From positions 124,001 to 188,000 of the forward strand of contig OY735228.1 of assembly GCA_963457665.1 (NCBI GenBank): a DNA stretch of 64,000 bases, given 5' to 3'. The notes below the pieces were generated by a model, which saw only the letters and a program-made list of their open reading frames with translations, was not told the DNA's origin and did not search any database. Source of the DNA: Thysanoteuthis rhombus. Its lineage: Eukaryota > Mollusca > Cephalopoda > Oegopsida > Thysanoteuthidae. The first letter of the stretch is position 1; every line of letters starts with the position of its first letter. The position numbers and the translations under genes are program-made. Of the stretch, positions 14,042 to 24,585 are shown piece after piece.

Positions 14042-14938
14042 TACCTTCGTACTATGGCCACATCCGGAAGACCCACAGTTACTACTTGACCACGTGAACT
14101 CAATCAGAGCTCCAATACAGTTCACTATGGAAAAGGAGAGTAACTATGAATTAGCCTTCCTGGATGTACCGGTAACAAGATCGGAACAAGGTTTCAATAC
14201 ATCTGTGTATCGTAAGCCATCGTTCACTGGTCAAAACCTCAACTTCGCCTCTAACCATCCATACAGCGTTAAGAAAGGGATCGTCCGATGCTTACAGCAC
14301 CGAGCAAAGCTAATAAGTAGTGACACTGACACATACCTCTGTGAGATGCGTACTGTAAGCAAGAATCTCCAGAAAAATGGCTACTCCAAAGGTTTAACTG
14401 TCACCACTAGAGAAAGGAGAGTGACGGAGGAGGAGGATGACAATCATAAACCAACTACAGTCTGTCTCCCCTACCTTAAGAATGTGTCTGAGAAGATACA
14501 GAAGATCTGTGCCCCACATAATATCCGGGCTGTATTCAGAAGTAGATCAACGCTACGCAGCTATCTCTCCCGCACCAAACCACCCACTGAGTTATCGAAT
14601 ACCAAGAACTGTGTATACTCAATACTGTGCAGCTGTGGCACGAATACACAGGAGAAACATATCGCCCCTTGAAGGTTTGGGTGGAAGAACACCGAAAAGC
14701 GCTGAGCAAAGGTGGAACTAACAAATCAGGTATAGCTGATCACGTATGGAAGGAAAAGGGAGACCACCTACCCCTGTGGAACGAGGTTGAGATAATTGAT
14801 CAGGAAGAACACTCGAAGATTCAAAAATTGAAAGAGTCGGCCCATATGCTAGGCAAGCAAAACTGCCTCAGTAATCCTAGCATTGAAATGGATACCATAT
14901 GGGAACCTCTAATAATGAAAGACAGAAAACAATAACAT
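14004..14938 (+). pseudogene. PLE polyprotein remnant: RT thumb, linker and GIY-YIG endonuclease
   Basis: The first frame (14004-14672, 222 codons) begins in the left inverted repeat. It becomes PLE-like at FVLWPHPEDPQLLLDHVNS, the stretch that follows the YVDD catalytic motif of PLE reverse transcriptases. It continues through FLDVPVTRSEQGFNTSVYRK and FASNHPYSVKKGIVRCLQHR. The GIY-YIG part starts with NTKNCVYSILCSCGT. A frameshift near 14630-14670 then moves the frame to 14627-14935, which carries YTGETYRPLKVWVEEHRKAL, GIADHVWKEKGDHLPLWNEV and a C-terminal NCLSNPSIEMDTIWEPLI. Losing the RT palm makes the copy inactive. In PLEs the GIY-YIG domain nicks target DNA to prime reverse transcription. 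Confidence 0.8.
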
Positions 14939-15001
14939 CAAATACCAAAAACTGTCACCTGAGAATCAGACAAAATTACTGCAAGTAATCTGATGGTTCT
15001 A

Positions 15002-15012
15002 GGTTCAATCCC
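15002..15012 (+). repeat. Isolated B-box-like motif in the PLE 3' region
   Basis: GGTTCAATCCC matches the RNA polymerase III B box. It lies between the PLE reading frame and its 3' inverted repeat, in a GGTTCTAGGTTCAATCCCAG context resembling a tRNA T arm. It may be a SINE piece or part of the element. Confidence 0.35.
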
Positions 15013-15058
15013 AGTGTGCAACAATGATAATTCTACTAATACCTACACCTACCAGATG

Positions 15059-15105
15059 ATACCTGATGAAAGCCGTAGAGTACAACAGCCGAAATGTTGT
15101 ATGAA
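15059..15105 (+). ncRNA. Hammerhead-ribozyme-like core at the PLE 3' end
   Basis: CCTGATGA is followed by a hairpin-like stretch (AGCCGT, loop, ACAGCC) and then GAAATGTTGTATG. This has the order of a hammerhead core: CUGAUGA, stem II, GAAA, stem III. Hammerhead motifs are known to be carried by Penelope-like elements. This copy has imperfect stem II pairing and I did not resolve stems I and III or the cleavage site, so activity is doubtful. Related cores occur at 45400-45450 and 51385-51435. Confidence 0.4.
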
Positions 15106-15148
15106 AAACAACCAAGATGAGGATGGTCTGAATAATAATAGAAATAAT
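15078..15148 (-). repeat. Right inverted repeat of the PLE (71 bp)
   Basis: This partner of 13971-14041 lies directly downstream of the CCTGATGA core and partly overlaps it. It ends in an AATAATAATAGAAATAATGA-type simple stretch. Confidence 0.9.
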
Positions 15149-17394
15149 GAAAATAGCTTTTCAGAACTAAGTACACGCTAAGACGGAGGTGGGAAACTAG
15201 GTATACGGTTATGTATCAGTTAGTAGACATTAGGTGATGCTAAATTCCGACGTCCTAGCATTATCATAGCTTATGAATATTCTTTTCTTCGAAGAAGAAG
15301 AAGAAGAAGAAGAAGAAGAAGAAGAAGAAGAAGAGGGTCGTCTATGGTGGTTAGGCCATACCTACTGAATAGACAATGACAGAGCAGTAAAAGCCAATGC
15401 AGGTGGTGAGTCGGCTGATGGAACACAATCTTCCAAAAACTTTCATTGAAATTTATTCGGTGCTCTTGGAGAAATTCATTCGGTACTCTCGGAGATATCG
15501 TATGGACAGACCAACCAACAGACGAACAAATAAATGAACGAATAAACAAACAAACTGCAACAGGCAAACAAACACGACCGAAAGCATATACTTCTTTTCA
15601 ACTTCATTGACAGAGGTAAATAATCTCTTGAACTATTCTATATTAATGTTATTGGTGCTATACTCGCATCGAAGAGTCGGGTACTGTTTCAAAGTATTGA
15701 AAATACTTTTTTCATGGCTGCCACTTATGGCAGGCTTTTTTACTAAACATTCACTTTTGATCGACTTTGGTATGTTTGGTACTACGCTCGGAAAATTTGG
15801 TAGGTTTTAGGGATTCCCTCAGATATCTATGTTCGATATCATTTTCTGTAAAAAAAAATGGGGGGTTATTTGTAGGAACTGGCTCAACTAAGTTGAGCCT
15901 ATCTGAGAAAAAGGTTTTGAAGATGTTTGAAAAAGTTTACCAAAATGAAAATGAAGATGAGAATTTTGCTGTTTTTTTAGTTTTTCACTTGTATTTGATT
16001 AATTTATCTTAATTTCTTCATATTCAAGATATTTTCTCTGTTTGGTACTTTTATGGACGATTTGGTACGTTTTGGTCCAGGCTTTTGATAAATTTGCTAA
16101 AGTCTCTTTGATAGAATTGCTTCCATGTCGCCTTCATCATCATTAAGCAACCTTTCGATTTCTTTTAACTTGACACGTTCAGGAATTCTAAGCCTGACCC
16201 TCTTATCAGGTGCTATTTGGATTAACCTAAGTTGATCTACTTCGTAATCGAACAATGAATTTGCAAGTTCATTCAGATCAGAGGATTTCAAACTATGTAC
16301 CACGGCATAACTATATACCAAGTGTGTTACTTGATTTTTCCAAATACACAAACATGTAATTGTTTCCATCAGTATAGTAACACTTAATTTTCCCTCTATC
16401 CATATGGATGAAACCACTCTGAAGGAGCCCCCTTCTTGGCCTTAAGTTCACTAAATACTTGAAGTGTAACTTCTATGTCTCGAGTGTTGTCTCAAGATAT
16501 CTGACGCCGCCATTTTGTATCTTTGCAAGAATCAGATACAACTCAAAATGGAATACTGTTTTCTTATCAGGTCAGGCTCCACTCAGCAGATGTTATCTAG
16601 ACTTGACTGGATGCAGAGTCAAGTGCATCTCACAAACCACCCTCCCACCTACATGATGTAGCTAGCCTGGTACCTCTCTATCGCTATTTTCATTGGAAGT
16701 GTTCAAAGGAGCTCCATCACCTGTTTCTTCCAATATAGAGATTTTCCAGTCAGAACACGATTTGCTATCTCATCCGCGCTTTTAAACAGTTCCATCCTCT
16801 GAACAGCTGTTTAGTGGAACAAACTTCCTCAAGAGTGTTTTCCTTCAGGGTATAATATCCATCTTAGATTGGTTCTTTGGCTTTGTGTAGGATGACTGAA
16901 TACAAAAAATGCTTTGCTGATTGAATTGCGATTCGAGCTCTCCCAAAACTTCCAATTATTTGTTTATTTTATCGTAAATACAACACAACAGAAAATTAGA
17001 TGTCGGGTAAAAGGATTGTGATAAGGTACTGAGTGGCTTGAAGGGATGGAATTGGTGATAAGAGTTCAACACCAAGCTGAGACAGTTTGTGTTCACTTCG
17101 CACTAATACCTTTTGGAAAGGTACGAATCCATCCAGCCATGGGTAAATAGATTGGGCTCTCTTACTATGATTGGCAACCAGTTTAAAAGATAGACAAGTT
17201 TCCAAACCTGCCAGAGGAGAGAAATGGGCTCCGTCAGGCTATTTCGCACTTGGCACACCCATAATGGGTTATAAGGGAAGGGTTTTGTTTTCTTTTTTGG
17301 TTGTGGTGAAGTGAATCAGGTTTATACGTTATTAGGTTGTTGTTTGAAATTTTAGGAAAAAAGAATTTTCATCGTTAGAAAGTTGATACTTCTC
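15149..17394. other. Mostly featureless; GAA microsatellite, short palindrome and one unrecognised ORF
   Basis: A (GAA)n run lies at 15291-15334. GGCTCAACTAAGTTGAGCC at 15881-15899 is a perfect 9-bp stem around one base. A minus-strand ORF at 16097-16417 (106 codons) ends in a charged, helix-like segment (RIPERVKLKEIERLLNDDEG). I do not recognise it and cannot show it is expressed. It may be a transposon fragment. Confidence 0.4.
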
Positions 17395-18178
17395 TTGAAG
17401 AGAGGAAGTGATGAGGGGAGAGAGAGAGGGGAAGTGATGAGGAGAGAGGGGGGTAAGTGATGAGGAGAGAGAGGGGGTAAGTGATGAGGAGAGAGAGGGG
17501 GTAAGTGATGAGGAGAGAGAGAGGGGAAATGATGAGAGGAGAGAGAGGGGGAAGTGATGAGGAGAGAGAGGGGGGGAGTGATGAGGAGAGAGAGGAATGA
17601 GGCCCGAGAGGATGTAAGAAGATAGAGGGAAGTAATAAGGAGATAGAGTGAAGGGGAAGTAGAAAGTCGACGTTTCTCTTGCAGGATGAGACCAACAAAA
17701 AGGAAGGAGAGGTTGTTGTACACAGAGAATAAGTAATAAGAAGAGAGAGAGAGAGTGAAAAAGGGTAATAAAGAAAGAGATGGGGAGTAATGGGCAGAAA
17801 AAGGAAGGGAGTGAAAAGAGGGAAATTAAAGGGAAGGGGGGATGCTCAAGCCAAAAAGGTGCCAACAATGAAGGGGTTTTGACACAATTAAATCAAAGAG
17901 AGTGGAGAGTAAGTTATCAAGAAATAGTTGGGAAGTAATAAGGGCAGAGAGAAAGAGAGTGTGACAGAGAGAGGGGGTAATAGAGAGAAAGAGAGAAGGA
18001 CACAGAGAGGGGCAGAGTGAGAGGCGGGACAGAGAGAGAGGGGGGAATAAATATGGAGAGGAAGAGAAGGAGAAAGGAGGGTGAGGTTGTGTTGACATAA
18101 TAGAGCTGAAAGTAAAGAGAGGGAAAGAAAGAGAGAGAGGGAAAGAAAGAGAGAGGAAAACAAAGGCAAAAGATTTCA
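17395..18178 (+). repeat. About 780-bp polypurine tract with an internal 24-bp minisatellite
   Basis: The plus strand is almost entirely A and G from about 17395 to 18178. At 17400-17600 it contains tandem GTGATGAGGAGAGAGAGG-type units of about 24 bp, for example starting near 17457, 17480 and 17504. The Ser/Leu/Pro-rich minus-strand ORFs across it are composition artefacts. Long homopurine tracts can adopt triplex structures. Confidence 0.9.
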
Positions 18179-18239
18179 GGTTGGTGGATCAGGCAGAAAG
18201 AATGATAATAAACGGTTTATATTACCTTAAGATATTTAT

Positions 18240-18350
18240 GTTGTTGACATTGTGAGATGTGTTTGTGTGTGTGTGTATGTGTGTTTCTATATAAGTATCT
18301 ATATGTATATGTGTGTATATCTATGCGTGTGCGTGCGTGTGTATCGGTGT
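18240..18350. repeat. TG/TATG-rich low-complexity tract
   Basis: This is an irregular (TG)n and TATG/TGCG stretch. A second such tract lies at about 18610-18760. The His/Thr-rich minus-strand ORF at 18524-18814 reads through that second tract and is not credible. Confidence 0.75.
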
Positions 18351-18759
18351 TGCCGACCTAGATGTTTTGAGTTGCGAGTTGATGTCAGAAATTTCTATTT
18401 AGAGAATTGTTAATAAGATAAGAAATATTTTTATTTTATAATTTTTAGTCAAGAAATAACTAATATCTTTTGATAAATCAAGTGATCCTCAGATAAGATG
18501 AATGTTGAAGATAAACGTCACCTTTATTTCATTAATAAATCGCAGTATATTTCCAAGATTTTAAATATATATCTGACGGGTCGAGAGTCAGGCATAAAAA
18601 TGATAATAATGGCGCGTGTGTGCTTGTGTATGTGTGTATGTGTGTATCTTTGTATATGACCTTGAGTATATGTATATGTGTCTGTGTGGATGTGCGTATG
18701 TATGTGATTATACGTGAGTATGTGTGTGTATGTATCTGATTGTATACTGAGTTGGTAGC

Positions 18760-21114
18760 GTGGACTGAAATGTTGCTCTACTTGGGTCCCGTGGGAACTT
18801 TTTATGAGTAGCATGAAGTAAGCTTAATCCACAATATAAGTACTTTCAAAAGAATAATTCGGTAATTTTTTCTATGGCCCGGTGTGTATTTTGCAAACCA
18901 GATCCGTAAAAGACTGAAATAAAGTAAAAAATATCACAAAACAAACAAGGATCATAACTAAATGATTAAAAATAACTACTTATTGCTCAGATCAGTTCAA
19001 AATATATGAAATAAACGAACAAATTTCCTGACAAAAATCGCTGTTTATTACCTTTATTGAATCCAAATACAATATTTATTACTAATTAATTCTTTCTAAA
19101 GATATAAACCATCCAATCTAGTCTTAGTATTATCAATATAATTCATGTATCGATTTCTATTTTTCTTTCATGAATTTTCCACACCCTAACTCATTCGATG
19201 TTAAAAACGACGCATCAGATTTCTCCACAGATCTGAAACGCTATGACAAGTCATTCAATATCTTGCTCTTCTGGTAACAGATCAACTAAATCTTCTCAAC
19301 GGTTCTCACAAAGGTACATTTCCATAAACATCAGTCCATTCTCATGACATAAGCATCTCTGTGTAGTGCACCCTTTTTGCACTTGCGTAAGCTCAGTTCA
19401 AAAACTGCTTCAGGAGCCAGGAGTCTATCTTTTAAAACTGGTACAAAGATCTCACACTTAATTACCCACACATATTAAGTTGGATCAGGCGATAGAGGTT
19501 TCTGGGGGTGGGAAATTTTCCATATTATTCACATTAGCTGACATTGGAGAATCAAAAATTTGAGGGCTGCATGAGTAAGGAGAAGCTTGTCTGTTTTGTA
19601 ATTCACGTATATGTTCCAAATTATCAACATCTTCATTTCCCAAAGAACTCAGAATGCTTGAATTACATCATTATTTGCATCCGTGAGCGCTCTCCAGCAT
19701 GACAAATTAGACTTACCAGAAAACCTGCTTATCTGATCATAGCTCGTAGATGCAAGAAAACCCAAGATTGTTGCACTATTGTCTGAACTAGATGATTATA
19801 TTCTGCCTCAACATCAATTGCACGCTTCGTGTTTCACTTGACATCTTTTGATATCTTCAAAAGTCCTGTATGAAAGTCAATGGAATTTCGCGAAGAGGTG
19901 GACTATGAGGTAAAGGAAGAAGTGACTAAATTCTGGGTCGATTAAAGAAATTCATTTTCTCATAGAGAGACATTTTTTCAAACATTCCTGTATCTGCTCC
20001 TGTCTGTCCATACGATATCTCAGTTTTTCTATGAATATCCATGAAATTCCGTTGTCTGGTAAGGCACATATTACAAAAAAAGTAATTGAATTGGGGAGTG
20101 GACCCTGGACTTAGTTTATGATTGAGATATATTTTTATTTTTTATTCATTCGTTTCTGTATTCACTGATGTCTGTCAATACAATATCTCCAAAAGTTCTC
20201 GATGAATTTCAATGCTATTTTGTGAATAGATGGGCCACAGGGTAAGGAAGATATGATAAAGTTTGGGGGGTGATCTAGAACTTTGTTCATATAGTGTGTA
20301 CTGTTGTATGAAAACATCTTCAACTCATGAGGTATGTTTAATAAGACCTTTATACACCATCTTGAAAATTATACTTTACTAGTGGTCAGACTATGGTAGA
20401 CTGTTAGTATGGTATTGAGCACATTTGATACCACAAAAACCTTGAGAAACCTTATGTTGTAATTTTTTGGAGGTGGGGTAGTTTTCTTCATGAATGCAGC
20501 TAACTGACTTTGCAGTCAGTTTGGAGTTAACTTACAAAATGTACCTTTCCAGTGATCAGACTGAGGCAGACTTCCGATTTGTCATCAAGCACTCTTGATA
20601 CTTCAGAAAACCGTTAAGAAAACTTATCTAGGGTGAATAATGAACTAATAGTGAGCATAATAAAGACTTTGCGACCATCTTGAAAATTATACCAGCTTAC
20701 ACTGGAGTGTGTGGGGGGGTAGATCTTCAGCATTCTACATGATCAGCCAAACTGTGAATTATTTTTGTTATGCATATTAATAGGGGGGGGGATTATGAGA
20801 AAGATGATAAAAAGAAAGAGTGAATTACAAATAGTAAGGAGGCTTAGGAAAAAGTCGCTCAAAATGTGAAAAAAGTGTGAAAATCTGCATACTAGTAGAT
20901 GTGATATTCACTTTCACATAAAAACAGGACCAACGCGATGTAAGAACTATAGCAGCCACCATCTCGATTTCAAAATCGTTGCCAAAAAAATGGAATGTTT
21001 ATATAGCTGTATAATAATTTGATATAATTCCCTAACTTATGCTTGGAGGTGCTATTATTTTCAAGTACTTTCAGGTGAGATTGGAAATTAGAGTAGGAGA
21101 TTTCGCTGCAGAGG
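18760..21114. other. No gene recognised
   Basis: This is AT-rich sequence with no conserved frame. Around 19990-20050 and 20150-20240 are diverged copies of a dispersed motif with TGTCTGTCCATACGATATCT followed by a GAATTTC-type stretch. The same motif appears near 6425, 15500 (inverted) and 56365. Confidence 0.4.
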
Positions 21115-21200
21115 TAGAAGTAGAAATTATGTACCCCCCCCCCAGGATTGAACCAGCGCTCACCCATTCTCTCATCGCTCGCGTCTTTTGCATCTTTTCA
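21115..21200 (-). repeat. tRNA-derived SINE-like fragment
   Basis: The minus strand contains GAGCGCTGGTTCAATCCTGG, with an exact-looking B box at 21144-21154, preceded by an ATGAGAGAATGGGTGAGC stretch that could be an anticodon arm. A poly(G) run follows instead of an acceptor stem. This suggests a SINE relic rather than a tRNA gene. Confidence 0.4.
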
Positions 21201-22034
21201 TCTTCAACGTAAAAACCTCATTAGATCAGTTGTTCTAATAAGCTAATGTCGACCAACAAGCCAAGAAAATTCAGGTTGATATATCCAGTTGAAAACACTT
21301 CCTCAAATCTACAAGAACTCCAGGAACCTGTCATTTCCTTACGAAATGAGATGAATATTTGAGGGGCAATTTCGAAGGGGTTGGAGTTACTTTCAAGTTA
21401 AAGCGTGCAGTGTGGGATAAAATATGTAGTAACAGGTTTGACGGCCAAAATGCTTCAGCTCAAAATCGAAAGACTAAAGAAAAGATGAAATTTGAACCAA
21501 GACCAGTTTAGATCAGACGCAGAGGAGTTGATTTAATGGCAAGAACAGACTATTGCTTTCCTTGTGATGAAGATGGCACAAAAGAAAAACTTCCTAGAGC
21601 GCAGGCATACAGACTGGATCGTCGTATTCACGAGTAAACACATATTCTACAAGACAGGACACCCTCAGAGGGCGACATATACCGTATCAGATGCAAGGTA
21701 TTATATCACTTGTTTGGCTCCTCTGAACAACTGCATTCAGAAACGTAAGAAGGGTGACTAGAAGATTAAAGTAGATAGTTTTATGTTGGTTAAGCTTCTT
21801 TCCTACAGAGATGATTTCCGTTACAAAGAAATACTCCCATTCTTCGAAGTGTTAGACTCCTGAAGAATTTTTAAATCCAGACTGAAGGGACAACTTCCAA
21901 GTTTCTCTGGAGAACACAGCTGAAAGGGACATTACTGATTTTGATTCCAGACTTTATGGCACAAACACCAAGTTGAGAAGTGAAGCTGATGTTTTATTCA
22001 GATATAGAAGAATCTATGCAGATGGCTTTCTCCC

Positions 22035-22066
<32 letters not shown>

Positions 22067-22379
22067 GGTGGTGGTATCCATTTGGTATACTCTGTGCAGA
22101 TATCAGGAAAAGATGAATTTGCCAAAGGCTATATCTCTGATGTGTCATTCAAAGCTGAATGCAAACATGATGCTATTTCAAAATCTATTCTTGCCCATGT
22201 CAGCTTGATCTTAAAAAGACCAAGCATCCAATATCAGAATGAAGTATGTGATACAGCCACGAAAATGGAACTAATCTTGTTAGGGTCCATTGCAAAAATA
22301 ATCCACCAAAGAGTCATTTGGACCTCACCTTCGCGACACTAAAACAAGGTGAACGCCCTTCGCCATTTATACTGGTTTG
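21201..22379 (+). other. Unrecognised, possibly coding-derived; (GAT)n/(GGT)n run
   Basis: The ORF at 21980-22342 includes an Asp5-Gly8 stretch encoded by a (GAT)n(GGT)n microsatellite at about 22035-22075. Parts outside the repeat look protein-like, and with the downstream Cys-rich remnant they may belong to one decayed transposon-associated gene. I could not identify a family for this part. Confidence 0.3.
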
Positions 22380-22840
22380 ATGATTCATATCAAGACCAGA
22401 CAGTGAGGACTTCAAGATAAACTGTCGTTAGGATCACTGTATCACATATAAGAAAACAGAAATCTTCTTATAATGTCTTTGCTCATCTCGAAAGGGATGG
22501 CCGTGTTTTTTTTCCATTTACACTGAAGAATGTTGATGCTGTCGATAATATCGATTACAATGCCACGATTAGAAATGCTACGTTTTACGTTTTATTGCAC
22601 AGTCAACCGTAACTAAACAGCATTTTACTAAGACCATCTGATTGGGGATGGATCATTGATTCCAGTGGTTGGCAGATTCATTTCTGTACAACATCTCGAG
22701 AAGCAACCAAAGTATGTGAGGAACTGATCAGATACAGCTGTAAAAAGCATGGATATCTCCTTGCAAGTGTTTCAATGCAGTACTCCCATGCACTGAACTT
22801 TGCCATTGTATATGAACAGGCCATCGTATAGCGATGGTTG
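22380..22840 (+). pseudogene. Decayed ORF of an uncharacterised repeat-associated family, Cys-rich tail
   Basis: Broken plus-strand frames carry NVDAVDNIDYNATIRNATF near 22530-22590, then WGWIIDSSGWQI near 22645 and a CKCFNAVLPCTELCHCI-type Cys-rich end near 22770-22830 in a shifted frame. This combination (VDNIDxN block, GW block, Cys-rich C terminus) resembles a multi-copy uncharacterised protein family that I recall from invertebrate genomes, often next to transposons. The resemblance is from memory and was not searched. Stops and frameshifts show it is dead. Its function is unknown. Confidence 0.35.
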
Positions 22841-22889
22841 ATACTCCATGACTATCTGCAAACAATTTTGAATCTTTCTTTCAGTTTGC

Positions 22890-24585
22890 ATTGCTTTATG
22901 TACATTGTATAAAATGTGTCTCTCAACAAATCGTTGTGAGTAAAGCTGACAAAGACGACGAGATAGTCATTACATCGTGTAAAGATTACGTTGACGTAGT
23001 GAATGCGGATATCCCACCTAATCTTGCCCCTGAAATTACCAAGAACAGCATAGAAAGTGAATTAGACACCATGAAAGGAGAAATAGAGACACGAATGCTC
23101 AGGTTAGCGAGATATTAATGTTCGTTGTATGGAGATGCTCAAACACGTTATCGGAATGTACGTAAGAACTAATCGTGATTTTAGATGCGTTCGTCGAAAA
23201 ACCAAGTATTTTGGGGCATTATCATACGACTACTGGTATTTTCTTTGGAAAACTCATAAATTATCACCGCAAGAACTCAAGTCGACAACATCAGAAAAAA
23301 AATACTGACTCGCATACTTTTCGCAGTGAATGATATAATCACCTCGCTAGCAATCATTTTTCGGGAGATATTTTGCGAGATATCAGTATTTTGTATTGTA
23401 AAATGGGATATACGAATATTGTAAAGACTTACAACAATACGCTATTGAATTTAACACAAAGAAAACCAATGATGCTGTCGACATTATGCAGACATTATAT
23501 CATTGTACATGTGAGGACGAACATACTGAACTCTACGGTATAGATGCCGATGTTGAGGCCTTTTACCCCACCCTTAGGCGTGTAAAGGTCAATGGCCTCA
23601 CTGAATGCCTTCAAAACGTGCTCAAAATTCAGCATCGAAATAATCGAGGAAATAGTCAAATTAGCAATATTTTGCATGGTAAATCTGGAAAACTTGTTCC
23701 CGAGGTAAATACTCCAAGGAAAAACAAAGAGATAGAATAGTAAAGGGGGATAACTATTCTGTTTTGATTGCGAAGGTCGGCATGATATATATTACCGAAT
23801 CTGTAGCGAATATATTACAAGGGTATGAAAATATCAAATGCTACATTGATGTCCTACAATCATGGTGACTTGATACGCAACAGGACATTTCCCTTACTTC
23901 AATGACACCGCACTTGACAACCATAATCTCAAATTGACTTGGTACATCATTAGTAGCACCGATCTTGTAGGTATCACATGTGAATTCTTGAATACAAATC
24001 ACATCGTTACAAAAACAGTGAATTCTGTTTCAAAATGATGGATTTCCTGAAGCCTACGGCTAAAGATGCGAAATTGTGAACGGATACACGCACCATCCAA
24101 AACATATATGTAAGTCGGTTTTACATGGAGAATATCTATGAATGCGTAAACTCAACGAGAACAACAATGAATATCACCAAGCACTCGACCAACAGACTAG
24201 AAAATCTGGTTAAGTATTTGCCATAGTGAAAGATTTGATAAGCAAAGCCAAAGAATGGCCCAAAGCTACGGACACGAAACCGGAAAAAAAACTTCCAGAA
24301 TAACTTGGACTACATCACACACGACACTATCATCCTAACACCACGATGGCTTTTAAATGTGGGCCCACACTACAGAACGTGTTCTGCACATTCGAAAAAA
24401 AAAGGCTCTCAGTGACTCAACTTTGAACAATGTAACTAAAACGCATGACTTGAATGGGCCCCGTTCAGGTAATTGTACATTATTGGGTACAACGTAAAAA
24501 TCAGACGAACAAATAAGACGTACATTTAATGACGAGACATTTACAACAATACACATAAAGCTGAAAGGAAAATACACGTAAACAT
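22890..24585 (+). mobile_element. Highly decayed reverse-transcriptase remnant, PLE-like
   Basis: In order, with many stops and frame changes, I see: a YFGALSYDYWYFLWKTHKLS stretch near 23208-23270 resembling the KTHK block of RT fingers; YGIDADVEAFYPTLRR near 23535, similar to motif A; a YTHHPKHICKSVLHGEYL stretch near 24085-24140 like the HPKH...GE block after the RT of Penelope-type elements; and FKCGPTLQNVF near 24353. The order is right for such a polyprotein, but no catalytic DD was seen. Age and decay make the clade uncertain. It directly follows the Cys-rich remnant, and the two may be separate insertions. Confidence 0.45.

Larger units (their letters stand above)
13971..15148 (+). 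mobile_element. Penelope-like element fragment with inverted termini
   Basis: This is a retroelement copy bounded by 71-bp inverted repeats (13971-14041 and 15078-15148) that differ at about five positions. Between them is the C-terminal part of a PLE polyprotein on the plus strand: the segment just after RT motif C, the thumb and linker, and a GIY-YIG endonuclease region. The RT fingers and palm are absent. The inverted 3'-end sequence joined to the truncated 5' end suggests an aberrant insertion or a rearranged tandem copy. Confidence 0.75.

Noticed and set aside
15291-15334. Leu-rich minus-strand coding segment
   Set aside because: It is a (GAA)n microsatellite read on the opposite strand. 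The same applies at 26565-26607.
16097-16417. Minus-strand 106-codon ORF as a real gene
   Set aside because: No recognised family, no splice support, and upstream frames are broken. It is kept only as a note.
17332-18169. Long Ser/Leu/Pro-rich minus-strand ORFs
   Set aside because: They are produced by the polypurine tract. All frames stay open because of composition, not selection.
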